This document shows positions 20,086-31,313 of a stretch of 64,000 nt of DNA, piece after piece. The first letter of the stretch is position 1; every line of letters starts with the position of its first letter. Below the pieces are notes generated by a model, which did no database searches, was not told the origin of the DNA, and was given only the letters and a program-made list of their open reading frames with translations. The translations under genes were made by a program, and so were the position numbers. The stretch is from Aurantiochytrium sp. KH105 (lineage: Eukaryota; Sar; Bigyra; Thraustochytrida; Thraustochytriidae): NCBI GenBank assembly GCA_003116975.1, contig BGKB01000021.1, positions 496,001-560,000 of the forward strand, given 5' to 3'.

Positions 20086-22980
20086 TTAGGAGGCATACAT
20101 TTCATTGAGCCGTGCAATCTCCGAGCTGGAAAGCTTGATACGATTAGAAACGTAGTATGCGCCCATAACGTGACTCGGATCAACGCTGTGGGTGCGAAGA
20201 CCGAGCGTGTGGCCGAGCTCGTGAAGTAGCACAGGGAGAACCTTGAAGGTGTTGCGTCCATAGCGCTTGGCCGGATGCAAAGACAGCGACCAACGCTCAT
20301 TGATATCGAATTCAATGCCATGCTCCGAGGACTGCGCAATGGCGCCACCGCGACCATCGAACTTGAACTCGTTCTGCTCAGCCTGATCGCCCCAGGTGAT
20401 GACGAGTTTGGCAGCGCTGCGACTTTCCACGCGCTCAAAATTCAATGGGGCATGCTCGGCCCATAGATTGATAGCTGCGGTGACTTCCTCCTCGAGGTGC
20501 GCCGAATTTAGGTATCCCGGATGAGGGCCAAGCCACCACGTTACCGTGGATCCCGCAGGAAACTTGGGCACGTCCTCAAAGTCCTCGTGCGTATCACTTT
20601 CTGACATTTCGAAAATGGTGTCCGGGAGAGCGTCATTACGCTTCATGAGCATGGCACGTTTTGTAATGGGACCAGCTATACCATCCGCAAAAATACCGAC
20701 ATGTTGCTGGAATCGCTTGACCGCAGCCTCTGTTTGATCGCCAAAGTCGCCATCGGGCTTGCCAGGGTAAAAACCAAACTGGCGCAGGTACCACTGGAGT
20801 TGCGATGTTTCTGCTGAAGTACCCAGATCCGAAGCCTCGGCGCTTGCCGAGGCGGTCGTTTTAGAAAGGATGAGATCCGTCGAAGCAAAAAGAGGTCCTG
20901 CAACTCGGGGCTGCGGAATGATGCAATTCTCGCCGAAACGCTGTTGGATTTCCTCAAGAGGGACAGCTTCGCCAACTTCATCGACGCAAATTGTCTTGAG
21001 AACAACATTGTGACGCGTTTCGTCGATGGCGCGGAGCTGCTCGGAGATGTCGACGCTAATATTTACAGGACGGGTCTCTTTGCAATTTTTGCAACTACGA
21101 CCCTTGCCGCCAAATGCCGTGGCCCAACCTGCATAGCTGCAGCCGTGTTCAGACGCCCAGCGAGGCCATTCCTCTGCAGGGAGATCAGTGGGATGTTGAA
21201 AGCCCTCCTGTGAGCGCGCGGGAACGACAAAGACGTGGAGCTCGAACGATTTCATGTTGTCCTCTTGGTCCCGCAGGGACAACGCAACATCGACCTTTTC
21301 GAAGAGTGCCAAGGTCGGCAGCTCGCTGAGAAGCGCAGGCCTGAGCTGCGGTAGCGCGTCAAAGACGTAGTCGAGCTGATGCGTGGGCGTGGACATGATT
21401 TCGTGCACGGAGAAAAAGTCGTCTGTTTCCGGATTCTTGAAAGGTTTGAGTGGTTCCTCGAATTTGTTCGATACGGAGGTATCGCTGTCGACGCGCATCT
21501 TTTGGTGCGCCTCAAATTCTTCGAGGCTGTTGGGTTCAAGCTGAAGGTACTTTTCGTAATATCGGTCGACGTTGCAGTGAATGTTGTAAAAGAGCGGGTG
21601 GAAGGCTGCGTATGCGAGGCTGGTGACGGGCCAGCCGCTGGCCATGTGCGCCGAGTTGTGCGGAGCCTCGAGGGGTCTGCCAATGGTGTTTTCGCAGGAG
21701 GCATGGCGCCAGTGGTTGTTCTCCTCGAGCGAGGCCGAGAGGTTCTCGGCCATTTCCGCTCGCTCGAGCTTGCTGCGGGCCACCTCGTCGGAGGAAAGTT
21801 GAAAGCCGCGCGTGGCCACTTGACGTCCGAGATTTGCCATTTTGAAGAATCCTTCGGGCAGACCCTTGAGGTCTCGGTATGCAGCAGGAAGGACCTGGCC
21901 ATTGACTTCGTACTCGCCAAAGTCCCAGTACGGGAGCGCGATGTGGCCGTCGTTGCCCAGTTCGCGATCAGCTTTGCGAAGCTCTCTCTCGTACTCGACG
22001 AGGTAGGCGCGGTGCCAGGCGGGAAAGTTCTCTTGACGGTGCGCGCAAAAGTCCTCGGGCCAGCCATGATATCCGGCGAGCCTGAAAAAGGTGCTTGTCT
22101 CGCCGTGTTCCTCGAGTAATTCTGGCGAGGCAGCCAGATCCTCCATGGTGCGCTCGCCATCGCGTACAACCTGGGGCATCATCATGCGCTCCACGGCTGC
22201 GAGGTAACGCTGGGTCATTTCTGGAGAGAGTGTGCGGATATCTTGGCGCGTGACAACGCGGTCATTTGCGATGGCAGCGGCCATGGTTTGAATTTTATCG
22301 CTGATGCGCGCACGCACGCCCGACGCACGCGCTGGATCGTGTTGCGTGACAAGGTCGAGTGCGGCATCGCAATTTTGCAAAAGGCTTTCAAAGGATTTCG
22401 ACTCGCGAATCTGCAATGGAGGTGCGGCAAGAGCGTAGTTAAAGACGAGAACGCCACGGCCACCATCGAGAAGCTGTTGAAAGACAGATTCGGTGTTGAT
22501 TCCTCGTCGACGGCGTTCGATAAGGACAGAGGTGCGTCCAATGTCGTCGTCTTTGCTGAAGAAGTCGCTGTCAAAGACGTCGAACGTGAGTGTGTCACCT
22601 GCGCGTGCGCCGGGTGCGTCGAAAGTGAATGTTTGGTCCCAGACTGGACTGCGGCAATTTTTGATTATTTTGGTCGTAAAGGTGGCTTCGTTGCCCTGCA
22701 GGGACACGCGGACATAGGCATCAGATTCTGAGAAACTGTCTGCCTTTTGCAGCCCGAGAGCGGCAATGACACGGACGGAGACCTGCATGGGGCATGATTC
22801 TTCGACGGCTTCCTCAAGGATGTCCTGGAGAAACTCGACGATTTCGCTTTGACGCTGCGGCACGAGAAAGCTATCCTTCGTTTTCCATGCTTCCCGAATG
22901 ACCTCGAGGCTTTGTTCATCTTCTTTGCTAATGTGTGCCTTGAGCTCGCCCTCGGTAAGGACGGATAGTCCTGACCCCAT
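20086..22980 (-). CDS. C2-tyrosinase-peptidoglycan-binding-matrixin fusion protein
   Basis: A 964-residue multidomain protein in one open frame. The start MGSGLS matches the N-myristoylation pattern (G2, S6), and there is no signal peptide. A C2 domain spans about 64-182. A tyrosinase/polyphenol-oxidase type-3 copper domain spans about 260-480, with CuA candidates H305, H314, H323 (AWHRAY) and CuB candidates H441, H445 (HNSAH) and H468 (HPLFYNIHCNVDRYY, the HH pair being IH here). A hemocyanin-like beta region follows to about 590 (SFELHVFVVPARS), then a Cys-containing stretch at 610-635. A peptidoglycan-binding-1 helical domain is at about 724-780 (YLRQFGFYPGKPDGDFGDQT). A matrixin-like zinc protease domain lies at about 805-964 with HELGHTLGLRTH (H920, E921, H924, H931) and a Met-turn-like SHVMG. 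The protease motif has one extra residue before the third histidine. I know of no standard family with this order. Substrate and location are unknown. Confidence 0.88.
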   Translation of the reverse strand: MGSGLSVLTEGELKAHISKEDEQSLEVIREAWKTKDSFLVPQRQSEIVEFLQDILEEAVEESCPMQVSVRVIAALGLQKADSFSESDAYVRVSLQGNEATFTTKIIKNCRSPVWDQTFTFDAPGARAGDTLTFDVFDSDFFSKDDDIGRTSVLIERRRRGINTESVFQQLLDGGRGVLVFNYALAAPPLQIRESKSFESLLQNCDAALDLVTQHDPARASGVRARISDKIQTMAAAIANDRVVTRQDIRTLSPEMTQRYLAAVERMMMPQVVRDGERTMEDLAASPELLEEHGETSTFFRLAGYHGWPEDFCAHRQENFPAWHRAYLVEYERELRKADRELGNDGHIALPYWDFGEYEVNGQVLPAAYRDLKGLPEGFFKMANLGRQVATRGFQLSSDEVARSKLERAEMAENLSASLEENNHWRHASCENTIGRPLEAPHNSAHMASGWPVTSLAYAAFHPLFYNIHCNVDRYYEKYLQLEPNSLEEFEAHQKMRVDSDTSVSNKFEEPLKPFKNPETDDFFSVHEIMSTPTHQLDYVFDALPQLRPALLSELPTLALFEKVDVALSLRDQEDNMKSFELHVFVVPARSQEGFQHPTDLPAEEWPRWASEHGCSYAGWATAFGGKGRSCKNCKETRPVNISVDISEQLRAIDETRHNVVLKTICVDEVGEAVPLEEIQQRFGENCIIPQPRVAGPLFASTDLILSKTTASASAEASDLGTSAETSQLQWYLRQFGFYPGKPDGDFGDQTEAAVKRFQQHVGIFADGIAGPITKRAMLMKRNDALPDTIFEMSESDTHEDFEDVPKFPAGSTVTWWLGPHPGYLNSAHLEEEVTAAINLWAEHAPLNFERVESRSAAKLVITWGDQAEQNEFKFDGRGGAIAQSSEHGIEFDINERWSLSLHPAKRYGRNTFKVLPVLLHELGHTLGLRTHSVDPSHVMGAYYVSNRIKLSSSEIARLNEMYAS

Positions 22981-24051
22981 GGTAAATTTTTTATTGCGAG
23001 CGCAAGCTGGCTGGATAAGCCTCGTCTCGTTGGTTTACAGACCTCTCGTCGATCGACGGGTCCTGCGACTTGGAGCTTGCCTGCCAACCTGCCAACCTGC
23101 CAATCTGCCTTCCTTCCTGCCTGCTGTTGATGCCACGCGTGATCACGCGTGATCAAATTGTTGGTCTGGTGAGGAAACCGAAGACTCGAGCTGTCAGGAG
23201 AATTGTCCGTTGTAGCAAGCACCCACGTTCAAATTGCATATATTTGATAAGTTTCGTTTCTTCTGGCGAGCAACTAACGTTCGGCTTTGGGCCCGGGGGG
23301 GTCTGCCTGCTTGCTCTGCTGCGTGGGTGCTTGGATCGGGGTGCTTGGATCGAAAAACCGGTCGACAGCTCTGAAGTACTCTGTAGTACTTGTGCCGCCT
23401 CCTAATGACGTGGTAGTAGTAGCACTACACCGAAGATCCTCGAGGTGCCCCACCCGATGGGCCTCATGTCAGCTACCTGCTCCTCGACGCGCTCCCTTGC
23501 TTCAGATCGTCGATGGACGCACCTTTGCGCGACCCGTGCGCAACCCCAATCTGCATAACGGCACTTGGAGGGCGCGCATCACGATGGGGTCCCGAGGTGA
23601 CGCCCGAACTTTCTTTGCAGGCAAGTCATCAGACGCGGCGAGACAGACCGTGCTTGCGAGCGTGCGTGCGGGCGAGTCCGGGCGCCTGCGAGCGAGCGAG
23701 CTGGCGTGCGCGAGAGGGCTTCTGCTTGCGAGGCCGCGCGCCCGTGCGCAAGTCAGAGACGCCTTCCCTCCAGGGCGGCACGCGCGCAGCAGGCAGGATC
23801 GAGAGCGAGTCCCTTGCGGCATTCATTGCGCAGGATCGAACATCTCGTCTTGCGCGGCGAGGAGGACGCGCCGGCACAGGGAGGCGCGGCGTCGCGGGAC
23901 CAGAGCAGGACGCACGGCGTGGCGTGGCGTGGCGGACGTGCGTAGGATAAAAATCTGGTTCCGTCCATAAAAGGCAGCTCGTCCGCGTCTCTAGGCGTCG
24001 ATTCGACCAGAGATCCTGTCAGGGATTCGCTAATTTTAATCCGTGAGGACC
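22981..24051. other. Intergenic region between divergent genes
   Basis: About 1.07 kb of GC-rich DNA upstream of both the tyrosinase fusion and the BSD gene. It has short CCAACCTG repeats near 23083-23105 and a small AGTACT...AGTACT hairpin near 23377. No coding region is supported; the overlapping open frames are GC-rich shadows. Confidence 0.55.
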
Positions 24052-25221
24052 ATGGCCGAGGCGCAGGAGTCCACGAGCGCAGCTGATGTCGCGGGCGTGG
24101 AGGATCAAGAGCCCAAAACAGATGGCCCTGCTTTGATTGCTGCGACGCCACCAGATGCTGCCGCCGATACCACTTCTACTGCCGGAGGCGGTGACTCTGC
24201 CTCTGCAGCTGGGCATGAGGAAGAAGCTGCGACGGAAGGCAAAGTGATGGAGTTTCAGATTCACCACGACGAAGAGGAGGTCAAGGCACGTCTTTTCAAG
24301 GCCCCAGACCTGGGCGCGGAAGCCGCGTCTATTTGGGGATGGGTCTCATCCAAGTCGGCAGCACTTGCAGAACAGGCGCAGGACTTGGCAAAACAAGCTG
24401 CGCCGCTCGCGGAGCAACTTGCAGAGCACACAGCTCCGTACGCGGAGCAGATGGCGAAAAACATGAAAGAGGCAGCAGAACATGCGGATCTCAAGCGTCG
24501 GGAGCTGATTCGGCAAATGGAGGAGCTTGCCGAGCAGACCTCGGGCGCCAGCGATGGCGTGCTTCCCTGGGATGAGCCGGCAAGCAAGAAGTTTGCGGAT
24601 GCGATCAAGGACCGGATTCTTGAGCTATCCAAGGACGACAAGTCGTTTGTGGTGCCTCCGCCCGACGCGGTGGAGTTTCCCTTTGATTTTGAGGCGCGCG
24701 CCTTGGATGCGGTGGCGGTCATGGAGGCGGACCCAAGATTGCGCGAGCAGCGCTTCAAGCTCGTGCCGAAGGAGGTCACCGAGCAGGATTTTTGGCGCAA
24801 CTACTTTTACCGTGTCTCGCTCATCAAGGAGGCGTACCAGGTCTCGCACTCCGAAGAGGGTGCTGGCGTAGGCGCCGAAGTCGGGGTCGACGCTTCAAGC
24901 AAGGCGGACGCGGGTGCATTGGCGCAGGCGTCAGCGTCGGCGTCATCCTCGTCAAAGTTTGCGGTTGATGATGTTGGCGCTGCCGCCAGCCGCGAGGCGG
25001 ACGTGGACCACGAGGTTGACGACGGCGACGGCTGGGGCCAGAACGAGGATGACCTTGATTTGAACGAGAACGGTGACGAGAACTTTGACATGCTTGACGA
25101 CGACGAGCTTCTTGCGTCGGCTGGTCTGGACCTCGATGACGACGACGATGACGATGATGATGACGACGACGACGATGACATCGAGGCGCGCATCAACGCG
25201 CAGCTCAAGATGGACGAGTGA
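24052..25221 (+). CDS. BSD-domain protein (SYAP1/DOS2-like)
   Basis: A 389-residue acidic protein. The BSD domain lies at about residues 200-265, with the motif EQDFWRNYFYRVSLIKEAYQ after KLVPKEVT. Before it, residues about 90-150 form an amphipathic helical stretch rich in Ala, Glu and Gln (SAALAEQAQDLAKQAAPLAE), as in the SYAP1/DOS2 subgroup. The C-terminus is strongly acidic and ends with a run of about 15 aspartates encoded by GAC/GAT repeats. An in-frame GTG lies nine bases upstream, but the ATG at 24052 in CCATGG context is the likely start. The function of this subgroup is poorly defined, with links to membrane trafficking and Akt signalling in animals. Confidence 0.9.
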   Translation: MAEAQESTSAADVAGVEDQEPKTDGPALIAATPPDAAADTTSTAGGGDSASAAGHEEEAATEGKVMEFQIHHDEEEVKARLFKAPDLGAEAASIWGWVSSKSAALAEQAQDLAKQAAPLAEQLAEHTAPYAEQMAKNMKEAAEHADLKRRELIRQMEELAEQTSGASDGVLPWDEPASKKFADAIKDRILELSKDDKSFVVPPPDAVEFPFDFEARALDAVAVMEADPRLREQRFKLVPKEVTEQDFWRNYFYRVSLIKEAYQVSHSEEGAGVGAEVGVDASSKADAGALAQASASASSSSKFAVDDVGAAASREADVDHEVDDGDGWGQNEDDLDLNENGDENFDMLDDDELLASAGLDLDDDDDDDDDDDDDDDIEARINAQLKMDE

Positions 25222-26190
25222 GCGTGGGCGAGTGCATGACACAACATGTTGTGTCTGGCCCTGATTTTCTTTCCTGCGACTCTCGTCGTAGCGCACGTGC
25301 AAGATACGCGGCCGACTCTCTGGCCCTGGCGCCTGCGCTGCAACTGCTGTGACATCCAAACCAATAACAAAGAAAAGAAGAAATTTAGGGGGGAATTTAA
25401 AATATTCACCGTTTCTAAGTTTTGAGTAGAAAGGAAAAGGGCGCAGAACTGACTGACTATCGCTCGCTCCGTTCGTCTTGAGTTGATCATTTCAAGACGA
25501 TCCGCGAAATCGCAAGACTCGAAGCAAGTGGTTGATCGATCGTTAGCGTGTTGGTTCTTCAGTCAGCGTTCAAAAAAAGAAGACCGCGGAGCAAATTGAG
25601 CGATTTTCCACCATTGATTGAATTCGTCCTGATTGCCAAAAGAAAATAGCGGAGCGAATTGAGCGATTCGCCAGCATTGTTTGGATTTGTCCTGACTGCT
25701 AAGAAATTGCAAGGCGTGATGAAGTTCTTTTATAATTAATCGATCGATCGATCGTTCGTTCGTTCGTTCGTCGACACGTTGGTCCAGAAGTCAAGGTTTG
25801 GAGAAAGACAATCGCGAGCGATCCTTCTTGATTGAATTTGTCCTGATTACTAAGATCTTAGAGAGAGATGCAAGGTTCGTCCATCACAGTCAATTGATTG
25901 ATCGTCACGAGGATCGATCCAACTCGGCGCATGCGGTGCGGCACCGCATCCGAGAAAAATAAAGAACGAAGAACAGTAAAGTTCATTGAACACATATTGC
26001 CATCAATGTTTTCCCTGCACTGCAATTGCTGTGACCTTGGCCTGCCTCACCCACTTATATCGGCCAGCTAGGCCAAGCCCAGAAAAATTCCAGCCTCGAG
26101 GCAATTATAATTTTTAATGGCGAAAAAATGTTTTTCACCGAGTAGGGAGAACTTGAAAAGGAAATCGTAATAAGGCCATCGGCTCATCCA
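25222..26190. other. AT-richer intergenic DNA with degenerate ~60-bp repeats
   Basis: This stretch differs from its surroundings by lower GC content. Three degenerate direct copies of a sequence around GCGGAGC.AATTGAGCGATT and GAATT.GTCCTGATT..TAAGA occur near 25590-25645, 25650-25705 and 25815-25880. CGATCGATCG and CGTTCGTTCG stretches are near 25740-25770. No coding region or RNA gene is recognised. Confidence 0.55.
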
Positions 26191-27829
26191 TTGATCGATC
26201 GATTGATCGATGGAAAACTCGTCGGTCACTCGCGGCCTGTCCTGTTCGGCTCGCGTCTCCTCGCGCGCCGGCCTGCCTCCTTCGCCCCCCCCTCTCCTTT
26301 CCTCTTCCCGCCGCGGCGCTTCCCGGGAAGCGCCCGTGCATCCATCCACACCCACCATGACGTTCATAGCATACACGCATGCACACGTTCACGTACGCTG
26401 CAATTTGCTGCACACTCGCGGCGATGCCCCAGGATACTGCCATCTCGTACGCCACCCGACCTGACCTGGGCCGGCCGCGCAGCCCGAGCGGCCTCGGCGC
26501 GATCGCGTTCCATCGAGCTCGATCGTCCTCGATCAATCCATCGCTCGATCAATCCATCGCTCGATCAATCCATCGCTCGCTCGAACCAGGATCGAACCAA
26601 GGCGAGGAGGAATTCGCGGGAGATCCACCTGCCCGGCACGGCCAGCGCGGCATTCCTTGCTTCATCTCTCTCTCCCCCTCTCTTGCGAGGCGGGAGCGCG
26701 CGGCGCGGGGCGCGTCAGGGCCAGGGATCGCATCCGTGCGGATTCGCGGGAGATCCAGCTTCTGCACCCGTGCGGCTGTTTGCCTGTCTGGTCTGTCTTG
26801 TCTCGTCTCGTCTCGTCTTGGCTTGCTGGTCTGCCTGCTTGCCGAGGCTGCGCATGCGGCTGCGACGCGGAGGGCGAGATCAAGCAGCTCGGAGTCCGCA
26901 TGATGATGATGGTCTTCGCGTGCAGCGCAGCGCAGCGCAGCGCAGCGCATCCCCGTGCTGCATGCCAAGGCAAGGAACCTTCAAGGAAAGGGAAGGAAGG
27001 GAAGATGCAGCAAGGCGCGGTGGGCGGTCGTGCCGGCTGCGGCACGGCTGTCCGGCTGTTCGACGGTCTCCATTCCACGGTATCAAAGTCGGCTTCTTCC
27101 CCTCTCCCCTCCCTCTCGTGATTCGAAGTTTCGATGGATTCAGTTGACGATCGATTCTGATAAGACGGATTCTGAGAGAGCCCCACCTCGCCGCTTCGCC
27201 TTCGCAGTGCCTGCTGCTTGTGTGCAACGCAACTGCGACGTGCCAGGTTCTTCCTTCCCGGTGATGCATAGACGGACAAAATAATTCGCATGGAATCCGC
27301 AGCGTCCAGCAGCAGCAGTAGCCGCAGCAGCAGGCTGTAAGCCACTCGGAACCGAGCTCGATCGATCGATTGAGCATTCACGAGATGAGGGTGAGAAGTG
27401 AAGGCCGAGGCGCGTCTCCGACGTGAGCTCCTTCCCTCGCCTCCGCTCGCTTTCGGCGCAGAGTCCGCCCCCCGGGACCCCTCTGCTCGCTTCACCGCGG
27501 CTGCTGCCGCGCACGGGTCAAGTCTGCGACAGCGAGGTTCTCGGCCACGGTTCGAAGCGGGAAGGGCGGAGAAAGGAATCGTAGTCGGTGCGTGGATCCA
27601 GGCTGCAGGAGGAAAGAGGCTGGCGGCCGTTTGCGCTCGGGAGTCCCGCCGTCGCAGCGCGGAGAGAACGAGGGGCGGAGGCGGATCAATCGCCATGGGT
27701 CGGCGGCCTGTCGAGTTGATTCGTACAGCCTCGCGGCGCGGCGTTGGCGTTGCACCGCGGTTATGCCAACGAGCAAACTAAGCAAACAATCGATCAATCG
27801 TCTTTCCCTCTTCTTTTTCCCTTTTCAAG

Positions 27830-27864
<35 letters not shown>

Positions 27865-28999
27865 TTTATTCCGCCTCCCTCCCTTTCTCCCTCCCCCACG
27901 CCCTCTCCACACCTGCCCCCCTCGTGGGGCAAAGAGGTGCGGGGGTCCTTGGGAGGGTGAATCGAGGGCATCTTTACGGGAAAGTGTACGCCGGAGGAGA
28001 GGCCGTGAGACCGAGCGGTGCCGAGTAGCTTTTTTCTTTTTTGTTTCGCCCGTCTTTCCTTTTTTTTCTTTCTTTCTTTCCAGGATCTCCCACATTCCGG
28101 AGGATGTGGTGTCTGCCAGCCAGAGCAAATGCGTAGGGCATCCAGTAACTGCGGGCATGGAAGACTCTTCGCGGACGGTGCAGAAACCAGCGCCGAAGCC
28201 GAAGCCGAAGCTGCAGCTGATTCGAACGACAGCGAGCGAAAGCGACCGAGCGAGCAGAAAGGAAATCGCGCTGGCAAGGCGCGTCAGGGCTGCTTTGTTC
28301 CGCCGTGCGCTCCTTGTCCTCCTTTCCTACTCCTTGTCATTCTTGGCCGGCCGGCCGCCAGTTTCTCTGTTTGTCTGTCTGGTAGGCCAGGGCTTACTAC
28401 GTAGTACTGCAACATAGTCTATACCTCGAAAAAGGGTTGACTCGGGATTCACAAACCAAAGAACTCGTCATGAGTAAAGGAAGAAAGGAAGGAAGGAAGG
28501 AAGGCGAGCATGTGTGCGAGTGATTCACATTGAGCGAGGTTATTATCCGATCTTTTATTGGTGTGCGAGGGAGACCCGGCCGCTTCTTGCGGGCGTTGCG
28601 CAGCTGGCTGGTGCGGCTGCGGTCTCGGCGGCTGAAGTTTGGCAAGCAGGCCAGAGGAGACAAGCGAGCATGCGACAAGTCGATCAGCTGACAAGCCAGC
28701 ACGCCAGCTAGCGAGCAAGCCTGCAAATGTGTTGCGAAGCGCAGTTTCGCGGACGAATCCGGACCCGAAAATGAGGGACGTCACGAGCAGCAGTAGCTTC
28801 GGCTCCTGGACCCGAATACTTTTGTCTGTTCGTCAGTTGGTTGATTCATGCTGATCATCCACTATTAATTTTTTAAAATTCTGCTGTGCTCATTCACACC
28901 TTCCTCATATCTTATTCCCGCTCCGCTCTCCAGCTGTGAGAGTTGAACGTGCTGCGAGCCTTTTTCTAAGGGACGTTAAGTCGCGGCCCGAGCCCAGTT
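26191..28999. other. Gene-poor GC-rich DNA with simple repeats
   Basis: No defensible gene. Notable contents are three copies of GATCAATCCATCGCTC at 26531-26578, a short CAGCG tract near 26922-26948, a repeated TTCGCGGGAGATCCA segment near 26613 and 26745, and a CTTT tract at 27829-27866. Open frames up to about 340 codons occur on both strands, but they are compositionally biased and have no domains. Confidence 0.5.
26531..26578. repeat. Three perfect copies of a 16-bp repeat
   Basis: GATCAATCCATCGCTC occurs three times head to tail, followed by a partial unit. Confidence 0.9.
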
Positions 29000-31282
29000 C
29001 AAATGATGCTAGTCCAGGCCACTGCAGAGGCTGATATCTTCCGCGTTCGATTCCCAAGATCCACCAGGAATTGATCGCAGCAGCGTAAGGACGGAGGAAG
29101 GGGATTTTTAAGGTGGGAGGCAGAAGCCTGATTGAATCGAAATGAAATTGTCATTTGCGAGACCCTTCTTTTCATCGGTGTGCAGCACGTGCTACAACTT
29201 AGAAAGATGCCACCAATGACGGTCCAATTGCCAGCACGCAGGAAGGACTGACTGATCCTTTTACAAAATTCAAAGTATTTTTTCGTGCCTTCTTTGCAGC
29301 ACACGCTGGCAGTGGCCATGGTGGCTGGTGCTGAGGCCAAAAACCGTGTATGCCCAGGCCATGCTGCTCCATTGCAGCTCGTGCATCGATCAAAATCTTG
29401 CCTCGCCTCAAAAGATAGGAAGCTCTACGTTGATTGATGTCAATCCCGCTTGCATTTCAATTTTTTTTTTCCGTTTCAGCAGTGAGAGCTGCGGCGGCCT
29501 GTTTACAGCGTTGCGCCTTGAGCTGCGTTCTGGTGTGATGCGCATCACGAGAGCTCTCCGAAGCGTAAATGCAACGCTCTGCAGGATTTCGTGGCCGTAT
29601 CTTCAAGTTGCTTCCCACCATGCCAGCGTGACGATCGCGAATGCTGCGCTGCGCTGCGGCTCCTGACGCCACTGCTGCCTGGCTACATACTACCTACCTG
29701 CGAGACGCATGCGTTTTTTATCTTGCTTTCGACTCTAGTATAAATAAATGAATGTGACCGATTGATCAATTGCTCTGTTCGCCAAGTCCCGAGGTTCCTC
29801 GCCGGAAAGAGGTTGTACTACGTATCTTGGACCGGGCGGGGCCAGGAGGCCGTCGAGACGCACGAAGAAGAACGTGAAGGCAAGGCTCTCTCTGTTGCAA
29901 CTGCTGCGCGGCCCGTGCAACCAGTGCAGCTGGCTGGTGTGGCTTTGGCCGCCAGCTCTTTCGAGTGGGGACAAGCGCCTCACCTCTGCGGCGGCAATGG
30001 CGCGGCACGGGTCTTTTATCCTCGGTCCGCTGTCCGAGCTCACGCGTGCATCGCCCGTATCATGGCGGGGTTGATCGCTGGGCTGGAAACCTGCCGGCCA
30101 GGTTTCTGGGCGACGATGGCGAGGTTTGCGTCGATGGCACGGCTAGCTGCGCTCGTCTTGAGGGAGGGCGGCGGTCCGGCCAGGATCCCCTCGACCAGCC
30201 GTCAGTCACGCCCGAATCCAGCTTCGGGTTCAAGGTGAAGCCGCACCTCGAAAGATGAAGGAGGGAGGGAGGGAGGGAGGGAAGGAGGAGGAGGGAGACT
30301 TGAAGCCAGAGAGGGAGGGAGCCAGGCTGGAACGTACGTGCGTTTGCGTTTGCGTTTACGTTTGCGTAGTCCTCGTCGGCGAGGCGTCTGCAGAACAGAG
30401 CAGAACAGTGTACAAGCCGAGCCGAGCCGAGCTGAGCGGAGCGGAGCAGGGCGCCTTGCCGTGTGTGTCACTCGGTCGGCCGCTGCAGACACAGTGGCAA
30501 ATAAGCCAATAAACAAATTGGACGATCAGTGGCAGCTGCACTGCAGCTGCAGATCAGCTGGGCCGGCCGGACAGTGAAGTGGCGGCGGGCCACAGCAGGA
30601 GTGCATGAAGGACCCCGCAGATAAGTCCCTCCCTCCACGCAGTGGAGACGCTCTGCAGCGGGGCGGCTGTCCAGCCCGCGGTGGGGCGTGGCTGCGGGAG
30701 GAAGAAAGTTCGAAGTGGCCCCGCGTGTAGACACGTGGAGAGAGGGAGAGAAAGGGGGGAAGGGGGGGGGAAGGAATAGAGAGATCCGTGGCGACGCGCG
30801 GCAGCAGCAGCAGCCAGGAGTGGCCGGGGCAGACAGGTACTAGGCGGTTCGAACACAAGAGCTTCCCAGCCGGGCGACCGTCCTGGCCAGCCTGACGCCT
30901 CATTACCACTGCCTGCCTGCACCAGCGATGAAACCGGCGGCACGCGAGGCTGCGAAGCCGGCCGTGCGGCACGGGCTGCGGGCAGCAGCGATGCGACGCT
31001 GCTCTCCGATGGACCGGCCGTAGGTAGGGAACAAAGAAAAGAAATGAAAAGAAAAGAAAAACCAAAAAGAAGAAAAGGAAGAAAAAGAAAGTAGGCCTGA
31101 AGAAGAAGAGGTCGATGAATGAGGCCGGCCGCCTTAGACAATCTTCGACGGACCCAGCGGCTGCGGCACGAAGCTCCCACGCGCCTTCCTGCCATCTGCA
31201 GCGCGGCCGGTCTCGTCGGTTCGGCTTCGGCTTCGTGGCTTCCGACTTCCGAGCGAGCGGCCGCAGCCGGCCCGAGCCAGCC

Positions 31283-31313
<31 letters not shown>

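Noticed and set aside
26662-27696. 344-codon minus-strand open frame in the desert
   Set aside because: Compositionally biased, no recognisable domain, and overlapping frames of similar length exist on both strands.
29040-29060. tRNA-like GTTCGATTCC T-loop sequence
   Set aside because: The flanking bases do not pair into a T stem, and no acceptor or anticodon arm could be drawn.
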